DNA of 64,000 nucleotides from Apoda limacodes (taxonomy: Eukaryota > Arthropoda > Insecta > Lepidoptera > Limacodidae): contig OX291562.1 in assembly GCA_946406115.1 (NCBI GenBank), positions 4,866,001-4,930,000 on the forward strand. The letters run 5' to 3'. The notes below the pieces were generated by a model that saw only the letters and a list, made by a program, of their open reading frames with translations, made no database searches and had not been told where the DNA came from. Shown piece after piece: positions 1 through 11,439 of the stretch. A program made the translations under genes and the position numbers. Each line of letters opens with the position of its first letter. Position 1 is the first letter of the stretch.

Positions 1-247
1 TATCCATTTATAAAAATCAATATTTAATATAAAGGATATATAGCAAGTAACTAACGCCGTCATTATATATTTCTAAGTTTATCTAACTATTTTTGGAACG
101 TTTTAAATTTGTTGTATATTAAAATTCGTGAAGTAAAAAGAGTGTTATTAATTTTCCCACAAAGTCTACCAAACTTACACATATGCATGCTAGAACATAC
201 ATGTGACCAAGCTGTAAGGTTTTAGAACTCTCTTAAACCTTAAACTA
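1..247. other. No recognised feature
   Basis: AT-rich DNA without a motif or coding potential that I can identify. Confidence 0.5.
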
Positions 248-1165
248 TTTTTTTTTTTCTAAACTGACTATGCAGTTGGCTGTTGCAGCCACTACTGCTT
301 CACCTTGCTTTTGGGGCGAGACTCTGAAGGAGCCTCAGCCCATATAGCGCCCAACGCTCAAGGGCTCCCCGCGGGGGAAGCCTCGGCTTGGGTTGTCGCT
401 CTCGGGGGCGTCCCATCGACCGGCATAAGTCTCGAACCCGAAGGTGAGTCACCGCTAGGAGGGGAGTTCCCCGTTACGTGGATACGGTTGCGATTGAGTG
501 GGGGCAAGAAGCGCCCCGGCACTCTTTGATACCTCGTGTATCCTTGTGGGCGCCGACGAACTCGGAGACGTCGGCGTCGTGTTTGGAGGGAGGCCCTATT
601 CGGGGAGGTCGTAGAGACCAATCTCGCTATCCGGACAGCGAGATCGTCATCTAGGGCCGTTAGTACGTGCCGAGGCCGCCTAACTATAGTTTTACGATCG
701 TGCCGAGGTCGATCGGGGGGATGATAAGTTGTGGATTACACAATTAATCGATTCGGGTGATTTTGCGTACGCTCGAAAAAGCAGACTGCCAAGTCTTTGA
801 AATATTGGGGAATCGTGGGGAGTTCGAAGTCTCTGTGTAGGTCCGCATTGCGGCTACCAAGAGGCTCCAGAGGCCGCTCTGAGAAAACGGTTTTGGAGGG
901 TCTGAAGTTTGTGGAGATTCCGCTTGGATAACGCAAAGACTACGCTAGCATAAGCTAGTGTGGGGCGGATGCAAGTTGTGTAAAGATTCAGCTTATTTCT
1001 AAGCGACATCTTACTGTACTTGCCTTTCATGGGATAAAGACGACCGAGGACAAAAGCGGCTCGGTCTCTGACTATTTTGGTGTGAGCGTGAAAGTTCAAA
1101 CGACTATCCATGGTCACACCGAGATATTTGGTCTTATTTTGCCAGGGAATGGCACGACCGAAGAG
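248..1165 (-). mobile_element. 5'-truncated Jockey-type non-LTR retrotransposon
   Basis: Read on the minus strand, 1165-740 encodes the C-terminal part of a reverse transcriptase: KTKYLGVTMDSRL, then LYTTCIRPTLAYAS, QNRFLRAASGA and NADLHRDFELPTI, hallmarks of Jockey-clade elements. There is one frame break between the first and last parts. A 3' UTR of about 490 bp follows and ends in a T-run at 248-260, the poly(A) tail on the minus strand. The endonuclease, palm motifs and ORF1 are missing, so this is a dead 5'-truncated copy. The GC-rich segment 300-730 is its 3' UTR, not a gene. Relatives lie at 20768-21845 and, for the tail, at 3968-4085. Confidence 0.85.
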
Positions 1166-1689
1166 TGAGAGGGGAAACTATTATGGTGAGCTGCGATATT
1201 ATATACCCAATTTATAAAACTATATACTAAAAAGTATAACTAAAAAGTATTATTATCGTAGTGTGTGTACGTCAACCGTTTGTTTTGCAACCAAAAAAAC
1301 GTTTCAAAGCTAAATGAGCGATAGGCATGGGAAAAACATGCGTTATCAAAAGTGTGAAAAGTATCAAACGTGGAAACTTTTTATCCCAAAACGAACACAC
1401 TCTACATACGTATATTGAAGCAACTCGCGCTCAATATTGTGAATGGCTGTACTTTTTCAGGAAGGATCCCTAATTTAGGAAGCCGTATGCACGACTAACT
1501 GATAAAATGTTAGTAAGGTGACATCAGGTTAAGACTTTACTATCCAGGCACAAGGAAAATCTGTGTGGATCTGGTTCTACGCGTTGTTTAATTATGTTAC
1601 TTGAGTAAGATGTTAGTAATCGCCGTTCAACGTGCTTACGCTGACGATTCCTTTGCGTTTTTTCCTTTAACAATTATGTAAAAAACAAT
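1166..1689. other. No recognised feature
   Basis: No coding similarity or repeat copy recognised. Confidence 0.4.
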
Positions 1690-2060
1690 ATTGAACCCTT
1701 TTTAAACGACTTTAAAAAGGAGGAGGTTATCAATTCGGATGTCTTAAAACTTTGTCATATAGACGGATTTACAAAATTTTTTTTTTTTTTAATAGGGTAT
1801 ACTTCCCAGGTGGTCCCATATAATTGAAGTGGATTTAGAAACTCAAACTTTTGAAGAAAAAATAATTGGTGTTAATTTGGAACTGGTGAAACGCCTTTTA
1901 TGTTGATTATTTGTAAACAATTTTCTTACTAGTATGGATAATTTAGTGAAAAGAGGCCAACGGGTTCTTAAATGGCTAGAGTATTAATCAGAACGAACAT
2001 AATGAAACAAAAATGGTTCTGTTTCTGACTTTGGCTACGGAACCCTAAAAATCAAGTCCG
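1690..2060 (+). repeat. Interspersed repeat, family shared with 34005-34360
   Basis: The segment starts with an AAAAAGGAGGAGGTT-type motif, continues through a GGTATACTTCC block and GGTGAAAC, and ends near CTACGGAACCCTAAAAA. The same order of blocks occurs at 34005-34360 in the same orientation. Short non-coding repeats with this layout are common in Lepidoptera. Confidence 0.7.
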
Positions 2061-2599
2061 GCAGCGTCATAAAAAGAAAATATACCAATTCACACAAAAA
2101 AGTTATTGTTTTTTTATAAATTTATAAAAAAATACTACAGAAATGTACTTATTTCCCTGCCGTAATGAAACCTACGTCTAGCTTTACATCGACTTAATCA
2201 AGATTTAGGAAGATTTACTTTCAGCCTAACATGGGAAGCTTTGTCTGATGTATTTTTTCTGAAATACTGCTGACTCTAAACGATCTTATACAGGGATATT
2301 GAGTTTATGTCTCGAGATCTTAAGGTTCCAAATGGACTTGGTACTTATCGGTATATGAACATATACCGGTAGCTTAAGTTAATTAATGAGCTAATTATAT
2401 TTAAGTACATCTTTTTGAAGCCTGTAGTTTTTTTTTTGTTATAAAGTTTTTATTTGTACGGTTTATATGAAAAAAAATCATTTAATTAATTAATCGTTTT
2501 ATGCAAGCTAAAATTATAATATAATAGTTTTTAATCACCTCGGTTATAGCGTTCGAAACGCTGGAAGATTTTTTCGACACAACAGCCTTAATAATATCA
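2061..2599. other. No recognised feature
   Basis: AT-rich DNA with several T-runs; nothing further seen. Confidence 0.4.
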
Positions 2600-2604
2600 T
2601 AAGT

Positions 2605-2708
2605 CGGGCTCTCGACTCGAGAATTCTCGAGGCACGGGTTTTTTTTGCTCGTCTCAAACCAAGACGGATTTCTCGAGTCTTCTCGAGTTCGAGAATTCTC
2701 GAGCAGAA
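2605..2708. repeat. Cluster of CTCGAG / GAATTCTCGAG palindromes
   Basis: CTCGAG occurs repeatedly within about 100 bp, twice as the longer palindrome CTCGAGAATTCTCGAG or a close variant. Clustered short palindromes resemble subterminal repeats bound by hAT-type transposases, but no transposase is visible, so the assignment is inference. Confidence 0.45.
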
Positions 2709-3282
2709 ACCCTAGTGTATAATGAATATTAAAAAAGTAAGAAAGTTCTTACTAAGTTCAATATTTCGTACCTTAATGAACGCTGACCATTACTTAAAAA
2801 CTTACTACAAACGATAAAAAGAAAGACAATTAAAAATATCTACTAGAAGAAAATAAAGCAGTCTAGCTTTTTAGAAATAAGTATAAATCGAAGTTTTTGC
2901 TGTCTTTAAAAAAAAATCTTTTAAGGTAAATCTAAGTTCAAAAACTTTAGATTGGATAAATTCAGATTTCTATCAATTCGATATTCAAAAAGCCATAAAA
3001 GAATATATTTCTCAAACATAAAATGAATTTTGTATTAATATGAATTGATATAAGACTTAGAAAAAGTAAAATCTTTTTAATATTACGACCCAAAACCTTT
3101 TATACTATTATGCTTTTCCCACAGGCACATAAGTTTTCAGAATTCTTTAAATATATTAAAGTAAGGTTAGTAAACTGCCTATCACATATATCTTATATGT
3201 TACGGTAACAACTACCTTAAAGCAGTGTTTTATTAATTGTGTAAATTAACTATTATAATTCAAGAAAGAAGTTATTAGATTT
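2709..3282. other. No recognised feature
   Basis: AT-rich, no coding similarity. Confidence 0.4.
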
Positions 3283-3402
3283 CAGAAGGGTCGGCAACGC
3301 GCGAGTGATACACCTGGTGTTGCAAATTTCCATAGGCTACGGTGACCGCTTACCATCAGGCGGACCGTAAGCTTGTTTGCCACCTCAGTGGAATAAAAAA
3401 CA
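3283..3402 (+). repeat. CR1-like LINE 3' tail fragment
   Basis: Contains GGTCGGCAACGCGCGAGTG, the GGCTACGGTGACCGCTTACC block and GCTTGTTTGCCACC. It is the reverse complement of the 3' UTR following the LINE at 13552-14345, so the insertion is in plus orientation. Other tails are at 5700, 17075, 18558 and 37318. Confidence 0.75.
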
Positions 3403-3967
3403 AAAAACTATTATTTAAAACGTTGGCAATAAAAACTTAATTGCTAGCTTTACTTTAGCATTCTGCCATTTAAAAAAAACTAAGTCTTACAGAGTGTAAT
3501 AAGACATTGATGGTTAATGTTACAATGTTAAAAACGTAACGTGAGTCATCATTCCATATCAGTGCAGTGTCCAAGACACTGTTTTATACTGAGTGGAAAC
3601 ACTTTTTTGGTCTCACCTGTGATTTTTCATCACACTTACTCGTAATCAGTGTCATTACGTGCTGGTAAAGCGGGTGTTAAAACCTTTATTACTCCCACGG
3701 GCTTTTTCTTTCCGTAAGGCAAAGCGGAAGTTCATAAAACCAACGGGCGATATGATGCATTCAACTTTAGTGATTCGCCCTTCGAGATTACACTTTAATT
3801 TACTTGTAGTACTGCTATCGTACACCATTTAAGAGCAACATTTGAGAACAAAAAATGTTAAAACTGAGGGGTATTTAATACACGTTTTGAGTGGCGGCCA
3901 TCGTGCACGTACTTTTATTTTGTGTGTGAAATAATAAGACCAATTGGAGATATATATAATTGTTTTC
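3403..3967. other. No recognised feature
   Basis: No coding similarity or repeat copy recognised. Confidence 0.4.
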
Positions 3968-4085
3968 TTTTTTTTTTCTGAACGAACAATGCAGTTGGCT
4001 GATGCAGCCATTACTGCTCCACCGGGCTTTTGGGGCGCGACACTAAAGCATCAGTAAAGGAACCAAGTGAGGGTCACCGCTATGC
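3968..4085 (-). mobile_element. LINE 3'-end fragment, copy of the 248-430 tail
   Basis: A T-run at about 3966-3977, then ATGCAGTTGGCTG, GCAGCCATTACTGC and CTTTTGGGGCG, closely match the 3' end of the element at 248-1165. Only the tail was inserted (minus strand). Confidence 0.75.
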
Positions 4086-4089
4086 GTAG

Positions 4090-4660
4090 TAGTTTTGCGA
4101 ATAGTTGAGACTAGTAATTGATTTGTTCGATGCAGCCGAGGACAATCCTACCAACAGGACCGATGAACAGTCCCTGGTCGTGCGGCAGCACGGCTCCGGT
4201 ACCTCTGCTGTCTGCGCCTGTGTCAGCGGCTACGCTTTCGGTCGCGCTGGCGCCCGCGCCTGTTCCCGAGCGGTTATCTAATGTGCCGCCGATCTACACG
4301 GAGCTATGTACTGAATTAGAACCTATATTATGTTTACTAGGCAATTAACCTACAAGGGAAGACAAATTTAGCCCTTGCGTTCAGAAGGATGTTGCCTGTC
4401 GATGATCCAATATTTTAGTTAATGGTTTAAAAGACGAGACTTAAACAGACTTTGTTAAGCATTACAAAATTCCAGACAACCTGAAATTAATACTGGGCCC
4501 AGATATTAATCCGGAAATTACAGCGGCCTGCAACGAAAATGTCTTCAAAGAGATAATATCCTTATAAATAAACATAAACTTTTAGGCACTGCCATAACTG
4601 GTGTAGCTAATACGATATCAACGCTGCTGACTTCAGCCCTCAAACATTTAATTAATACAA
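4090..4660 (+). pseudogene. DIRS-like gag remnant
   Basis: Conceptual translation gives a proline/alanine-rich N-terminal stretch, then ILCLLGN, a stop, then segments resembling KHYKIPDNLKLILGPDINPEI and LGTAITGVANTISTLL in shifted frames. The order (acidic leucine motif, IP(D/E)N motif, P-x-(L/I)-NPEI, alanine-rich helix) resembles the gag-like protein of insect DIRS elements. There are several stops and frameshifts and no tyrosine recombinase or reverse transcriptase nearby. The family assignment is from memory of the motif pattern. Confidence 0.5.
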
Positions 4661-4689
4661 TATTTATTAAAATTAGTAAGCTTCGCTTT

Positions 4690-5700
4690 ATGTGTTCGCG
4701 TGTTAAAGTGGCGTATATGGCGTCGTATGCCTTTCGAGATTTGTATATTGAGCCGCGAGTATTCGGACTTATCAGATGAAGACTGCACTTTCATTTCGCG
4801 CCGCACCTTCATGAGATTAAAAGTCTGATCAGAGAGTTTTTGTGTTCTATTTTTGCGGCGAGCTTTTAAGAACTTAGCTTCAACGGCTTGAACAGTTTCC
4901 ACCAGCCTGTCATTTAAATCATCTACATTTTCGCAATCTCCTAGGTGATTTTGGAGTTCGAGCTGAAAATAATCGGGGTTCTGTATAAAGGCATTTGTTG
5001 GGCGGAGCGTATACCTCAGCTATTGATAACAGAGACCTTGATGTATTTTCTCCTGTCAGAAGTCAGGATAAAGTCAATCTCGTTTTTGGTCAAACCGTCA
5101 GGGCTTGTGTGGGGTCCACTTTCTGTGGGGTGGCTTTTTCAAGAAAGAATTCATCACAAAGATTCTCCATAAGGTCAACCAATCTCTGGCCTTTACAGTT
5201 TCGTTGCCCTACTCCAAATTTCCCCATTTTCAGCTCATCGCAATTTCCAGTGCTCAGTTTTGCGTTGAAGTCCCCCATGACGACAATAAAGCGTGTTGGG
5301 GAGGTATGTATAGCTTTGTCAATATCCTCACACATAACTTCCACCTCATCATCTAGGTGTGCCGAAGTCGGTGCGTAAACCTGTATCAACGATACGTTAC
5401 CCTTGTCGACACACTCTCGATGGTCGTAATGTTGTTGATGAGGGACTTGTGGACGATAAACCCGACACCACCTTGGGACAGTTGTTTGCCCTCCCGGAAG
5501 TAGAACAAGTTGCCGGATTTGAGCAATATCAAATCCTCCTCCTGTCTTCGGAACTGTCAGATAGCCCTATATCATCCCAGCGCAAGTTGTCTAATTGTTC
5601 TTCCAGCTCAACAATCTTTTCGTCATTCCTCAAAGTGCGTGCATTGTACGTTGCCAGGGCCAGTAGGCGTTGTTTGTGGTAGCCGGATCTCTGCCGGGTT
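4690..5700 (-). pseudogene. RTE-type retrotransposon endonuclease fragment
   Basis: On the minus strand from 5700: RLLALATYNARTL, a stop-interrupted stretch with GGVGFIVHKSL, then VYAPTSAH and VVMGDFNAKL, which are the metal-binding and catalytic motifs of the AP-type endonuclease of RTE-clade elements. It continues into a basic linker with KLSDQTFNLMKVRREM. Frameshifts occur near 5500, 5390 and 5090. The reverse transcriptase expected downstream is missing; the fragment is cut off near 4690 by the DIRS-like remnant. It is non-functional. Confidence 0.82.
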
Positions 5701-5798
5701 TTTTTTTTATACCATTAAGGTGGCAAACAAGCACATGGTCCGCCTGATATACCTTGACCGCTACCATGGTCAGGACTAACAGGTCTGCCAGGCCATCG
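5700..5798 (-). repeat. CR1-like LINE 3' tail fragment
   Basis: A T-run, then TACCATTAAGGTGGCAAAC and a GTCCGCCTGATA block, the same tail as at 13552 and 18558 in the same (minus) orientation. It abuts the RTE fragment. Confidence 0.7.
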
Positions 5799-5806
5799 TT
5801 TTTTTT

Positions 5807-6240
5807 GTGTTTATCATAGGGGGGGTTGTGCTGATAATCGCCACGCTTGGCATGTGGTTTGGCGATTGCAGATTGAAGTTAAATATTTCCTCAGTATGGT
5901 GCTGCTGCCTACCATCTAGTATGTCCCTTTGGGGACATAAGGACAGCTTACCTCTGAGAAATTTGGGTGTATACAAAATAGACTGCAGTTGTGGCACTGC
6001 ATACATTGGACAAACAAAAAGATCCATCGCGTGCCGCATGAACAAACACACAAAGGCTGTTAAGAACAATGACACACAAAAGTCGGTCATTGCTAAACAT
6101 TTACTGGAGTCCAGTACTAACCATTGGATCGAATGTCACAATTCACAAATACAGAACGCCACTATATAACTAGACTAGTTAAAGAGGTAATAGCCCAGAT
6201 GGGTTTTAATTGTCAAATACGTGGAATCCATTATGACTAA
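5807..6240 (+). pseudogene. Penelope-like element, GIY-YIG endonuclease remnant
   Basis: An open stretch at 5807-6169 holds GVYKIDCSCGTAYIGQTKRS, the GIY-YIG nuclease motif in the form used by Penelope-like retroelements, where it sits C-terminal to the reverse transcriptase. The spaced CSC is typical of that group. After it, ITRLVKEVIAQMGFNCQ resembles the terminal segment. The reverse transcriptase upstream is absent, so this is a 5'-truncated remnant. The first 60 or so residues of the open stretch do not look like Penelope protein. Confidence 0.75.
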
Positions 6241-6800
6241 AAAAAAACTGGTTGCCTGTAAAGCGGTATACGGGCGAAAGTTTTACGTGACAATGATTTT
6301 ATGTCTGTCTCTCTCGCTCTTAGGCGGGCGCGTGCCTCTCACTCGCTCTCATTGTGAGCGCATAACGTGAGCGGAGCGTAACGCAGTTTCTTGAAGTGTC
6401 ACCCGGCAAACCAATTTATAAGACGTTGTCACGTCAAAACATAAATTAGTACGTTCTGAAAAACGCAGTGACACAGGGAGTATATATACTGTCCTGGTGA
6501 CTTTTGAGTGAGTTCTACTAGTTCAGTAACAAAACGAAAAAGAAAGAGGGTAGATAGATATGTTTGCCCATGGACTTTGTACAAACTCGCAAGTACGCCA
6601 GTCATCCCGCGAACATGGTGCTTGCAACAGCGCCGAAATATCGGGAGCTCATTTCCTCGGCTAATCACGGTAAGAACCCCGTCAAACATTATGTTTTGTG
6701 AGTGTATTTGTAACTGTAAGCTTATGACTCTTTTGCGCCACCACAATGGAACTGATTTGGCTGAAATTTTCACAGGAAATTAATTTAACTTTTCTTTTGA
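6241..6800. repeat. Unclassified repeat-like DNA, partly Penelope-associated
   Basis: GCGCCGAAATATCGGGAGCTC near 6630 is a motif I associate with the non-coding ends of Penelope-like elements. The segment 6300-6420 has alternating CTCTCGCTC/GAGCG blocks and may be another insertion. No open reading frame here looks like a protein. Confidence 0.35.
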
Positions 6801-7565
6801 ATAAAATTAATTTATTAATTTAATATATATCGTTCGTTTCAGCTGGATTGAAGATAGGCCTCCTCTATATGTCTACATAGCTCGCGCCCATTGACTTCCT
6901 GCAGCTCTAACGAAGTCGTTTGTCCACCTAACAGGAGGCCGTTTCACGCAGCGTCGAAAGACCAAGTAATTATTAAGTCTCTCAAAATCTATAATTATCA
7001 AGCCACGGCACGTGCCACTAAGGCCAATAATAAATTTTCGTGTATTTTTATTTCATATTCCACGTGACGCGTTATTGTATACTGACAATTTCAATAACAT
7101 TTCCGACACCGGAAAAGTTTCAATAAACTCCCAGAAAGTTTCAAGCGTGAAGAAATCAAATTACGAAGCTTCGGATTTATTCTCGAATTCCCGACACAAG
7201 ATATGAAAATATCAGCATTTACCTACTTACTTATATACTCTAAGTTTTCTGTTCTTAAATAAATATTTAAGCACAAAGTTACAAACTATACACAAGATTG
7301 CAGATTTAACTTCCATACGTCATTGTCAAATGCAAAAATTATTATTCTTGAACATAGAATAAATAAGAAAATAATAATATAATTTTTGATATAAATATTG
7401 ACGTTTTATATAATATTGAGAAAAATATTACATTTCATTGTATTTTTCACTGTTATTTATTAGTTTTAATTTTCATGTGTAAATAGTTTAACACTTCAGT
7501 TGGTAAGTAATAATATAGTTTACATTTAAATTTTTACATCAAATTTTATTTTGACAGATAGTCTT
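6801..7565. other. No recognised feature
   Basis: AT-rich DNA with no similarity that I recognise, running up to the 5' end of the LINE. Confidence 0.4.
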
Positions 7566-7577
7566 TTGTTTTGAAAC

Positions 7578-8950
7578 ATGAATTTGGCTTCAGGGGGCTT
7601 TGAGCCCTGTGATTTAGATCCTGATCCGCCTGTAAATAATAGTATTTCATCACCTTCCGAATATATTTCCGTGCATTCGGACGAAAAATCATCGGATATG
7701 TCAACCTTAGTTTCATATAATAAATGGGAAGTAAAAGGGAAAAAACAGAAAAGTAAACGTAAGAGGAAATTTGTTCGTAACACTGCTGAGAATGATATTA
7801 TGATTCTGTCTTATGATGTCAAAATCTTTTGAGGTCAGCCTTCTCCAGATTGTGTAACACAGAATACTTATCCTAACTGCGTGCAAATCAGCTAATTGAC
7901 CCATACCCAAATTGTGTCCACCCCTTCTACTATTTAGACACGCCCGTTATCATCTCATGCATCGACTGGTAGGCAAATATACCATGCAGTTGATAAAGGT
8001 CCCTTTGTGGTCATGTACAAAGAACAGAGCCATCGCCTAAATCTGGTACTTCATTACATCATGTCAATTTTGGTAAATTGTTACATAAACTCAGTATTAA
8101 AAATGTTCTTAATGGAAGCTTAAAAAGCGTTGGCAGAAACAGGGTTACCTTATCCTTCCTTTCAGCTGATGATGCTAATTTCTTTATTAATAATAATGGC
8201 ATCAATCAACACGGATACAAAAGTTTTATTTCTAGCTTTTGATCTACCAGAATGGGATTAGTCAGAGGGATTCCAGTTGAATGGAGCAATGAAGATATTA
8301 TTGATTAAATATCAATTTCTGAAGGATGTGGCCTTGTTACCAAAACACGTAGGCTTATCTACAAAGTGATGGTAGATGGTGTTCCTTCATGAAAATCATC
8401 ACAAACTTGTGTGTCATCATTTGATGGACAAATTTTCTGTGTGTTTCTATGTTACAACTCTATGCCTGTAAAATACTATTACCCTACGATTTAGTGCTAT
8501 GACTGTTGTCGCTTTAGACATACGAAGACTCAGTGTAAATCCAAACCGCGATGTTTTAAGTGTGGAGATAGTCATACCGGTTAATTCTGCTCAGTAAAAG
8601 AAGACGCTGCTTCTTGTATTTCTTGTTCTGGTTTACATCATGCCACTAACAAAAGCTGTCGCAAATACATTCGATAGCAAGCTATCAAAAGAACTATGGC
8701 TGATAATTATATTTCATACATGGAAGCAACCAAAATGCATTCTCCAGCAATCGAAAGTTACAGTGATGTTATAAAATCTGCTGTTTCAGTGAAGGCACCG
8801 GGAAGGGCCCTGTCTTCATCTTATTCTTATAGGAAAATCACTGTTTCGAAACCCAAAGGAACTGCACCTCAGAGGTTTGTATATGATCAATATGTCCATA
8901 AAGCAATAATATCTAATCCTTCCTTGCCTTCTAATAATGGTGTAGCTTAA
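7578..8950 (+). pseudogene. Jockey-type LINE ORF1 (gag-like), broken
   Basis: The start at 7578 gives MNLASGG and an acidic/Ser-rich leader for 84 codons before a stop. Further on, after several frame breaks, NRVTLSFLSADDANFFINN and VEWSNEDIID are RNA-binding gag segments. Around 8490-8680 the zinc knuckles CYDCCRFRHTKTQC and CFKCGDSHTG appear, followed by HHATNKSC. The last 84 codons (8696-8950) end with SNPSLPSNNGVA. At least six stops or frameshifts show that it is dead. It supplies the RNA-chaperone protein of the element whose ORF2 follows. Confidence 0.85.
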
Positions 8951-8959
8951 GCGCTCTGA

Positions 8960-10990
8960 TGCCAGCGATCCATCAATCTCAGAACTCATCAGTGCCCTTG
9001 TAAAATTCTTGTCAAACTCTAATCTTCTACCGTCTAACGCTGCCTCAACTTTAAACTCTCTCTCTCGCTCGGTCCAATGGAACAGCCAAGGTCTAAAGAA
9101 CAAAAAGATTGAAATTTTTCTTTTGTTTAAGAAATTAAATCCTTTTATAGCTGCCATCTCTGAAACGTGGATAAAACCGGGCACCTACTGCAGAGTCCCG
9201 GGTTTTGCATGTTTAAGAGAGGATAGAGCTAATTAATATAGTGGTACAGCCATATTTGTCAGCACTTCATCCCCTGCCCAAGAATTAAATCTGCCTCCTC
9301 ACTGCAGTGAGCTTTCTAATTGCTGTGAGGCTTAAAAACATTTCATTCATTTTTTTTATATATACCGGATCCTTCTTCTTCAATTCTTGAAGAGCTATCT
9401 ATAATATTAAAATCTATACATGAACCTCTTATTGGAACCACCCAGCTTGGGGTTGTGAGGGAAATGATATTTTGGCTGACAATTTATTCACTATTTTGGA
9501 CAAATTCCATTTACATGTTTTAAACTTAGGATCCCTAACTCGTCGAACTAAACCCTCAGAAAGAATAAGTTTACAGCGTTGATCATTTTCCTATTATATT
9601 AAACCTTCCCTTTTCTAAACCTATTGTAAAATTATGGCCTCTTTTAAAATACAAACTTAATAATGAACAAGAATATCAAAACTATTATGCCCTATTGGAC
9701 AGATATGTGTCTTCTTTACCTGTTACATCTAAAAATTCTATTAAAATCTGTTTAAATGCTTTTGTAGAAGCTATCAATACATCAGTTGACCTTTTTTTCT
9801 CTCCCAAATCAAATAATCCAAAACATATTTCTTCACCACCTTAGTGGGGCACTCAGAGTATCTACTCCCGCAATCATGCTGAACATTTATATAGCAAAAA
9901 CATATCTGAAGAAAATTACCCGCATCTCTGTTTTGCTGCTAAGAAAACCAGATATATTTACGATTTAAAAATCTAGTAGGTTGGAAAAAGTTCAGTGAAA
10001 AAATCTCTCCAGATACACACTCACTCATCTCATACACAATCTGTTGTCTAGAAACAAATTAAAAGATTTCGTGTTTTTCATAATACTTCATCTACGTCAT
10101 ATTATTGCTCTACAACATGGCTTGACTCATTTCTACATAAAATTGCTCCTGGTTATGTTCCTAATCAACAAACTTCTTTCTGTACTTATCAGTGTGATTT
10201 GTCAAATTTATCTTCAGAAGCTTCATTAACTCTACAGGAACTGAAGCTGATACTATCTACTGTTAAAGATTCCTCCCCAGGTAATAATGGCATTTCATAC
10301 TCTTTTCTTCTGAATACTAGTGATAAGGTCTTAGAATATATTCTCCATCTAATAAACTACATTTTTGATACTGGTATAATTCTCATAAAAATGAAAACTC
10401 AAATACTGGCGAAGATCCTTATAAAGAAGATTCATATCGCTCTATCTACTTTAATTACAAAACTAACATCAGTATGGGTTTAGGAAAGGCAAAAGCACTG
10501 TAGGTAATCCATCACTTTTTATAGCAGCTATTCGACTCGCTTTTTCCAGAAACGAGTCAGTTGTAAGTACGTCATAGGGTACCCCAAAGGGTACAAAACG
10601 GGACCCACTAAGACTGTCTGTATCTCATAAACCGTGATAGTTAGACATTTGAAATGGACTGGACTGGTTGAATTCACAGATGATGTATTTCTGTTGCCGC
10701 TATAATGAAAAATACTTAAATAGAGCAAAATAAATATTTAAGGGGCTCCCATACAACAAACGTGATTTTTTTGTACCGTTTTTATACTACATAATGGTAC
10801 AGAACACTTCGTGTGCGAATCCAACCCGCACTTGGCCGGTTTTTTAATTTATTTTATGACAGGATAAGTGTTCAAGTTATTGGTAAAATTATTTTATCTC
10901 GTTTAGTATACAGGGGCTTGCCTCAAGGATCAGTTTTGAGTCCTTTAATATTATAATAATAATATTAATTACTTATCCTCATAACACTAA
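8960..10990 (+). pseudogene. Jockey-type LINE ORF2 (endonuclease and reverse transcriptase), broken
   Basis: From about 9000, SVQWNSQGLKNKKIEI, ISETWIKPG and FACLREDRA are the opening motifs of the apurinic-type endonuclease. From 10199, LTLQELKLILSTVKDSSPGNNGISY matches the start of the reverse transcriptase, then FRKGKSTVGNPSLF. The reading is interrupted by a foreign repeat at 10558-10845 and resumes with YRGLPQGSVLSPL, the RT motif before the palm. The palm aspartates are not seen; the copy ends near 10990 in AT-rich DNA. Stops and frameshifts are frequent. Confidence 0.83.
10558..10845 (-). repeat. Interspersed repeat with GGGTTCCGTAC-type ends, nested in the LINE
   Basis: Reverse-oriented copy of the family also found at 39357-39751 and 44345-44743: CCGGCCAAGTGCGGGTTGG at one end, TTGTTGTATGGGAGCCCC inside, and a GGGTACCC block at the other end. 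It splits the reverse transcriptase of the host LINE. Confidence 0.8.
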
Positions 10991-11435
10991 CATACACACA
11001 ACACAAACACATCCTCTCATACACACACAACACAAATTTTAAACTATGTGTCCTAAAAATCAAGACAATAGAATTTATAAATATTTTCAACGATAATTAT
11101 TTTAGATATCCGAAATAATTCTTATTCTACGATACCCTAACTTAATGCGTGTACGACTTGCACTTTACCAGATTTTTTTGTCAATTTTGATAAAATAATG
11201 GATAAAGGTAATGTGTGCTTTGTCGACGGGAAGCGAGGCATAATGTATGTTGAAATCCATAAGCTTTGTCCACAATCGATTAGACACATAACAATCCATT
11301 ATTATTAATATTAATGTACCTTTATTAATATTAATACCTTTTAGGTGTCGCACTTCTTATAAACATTTTTGGTTTTCTTACATACAAATAACTTAATATA
11401 TCTCTGATGATTTACCTATTTTTATGAAATTCAAA
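10991..11435. other. No recognised feature
   Basis: AT-rich, with a CA-rich patch near 10990-11030. Confidence 0.4.
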
Positions 11436-11439
11436 CTTT

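Noticed and set aside
300..730. Open frames of 62-87 codons in a GC-rich patch
   Set aside because: The patch lies between the RT C-terminus and the poly(A) run of a minus-strand LINE, so it is 3' UTR; high GC alone makes open frames long.
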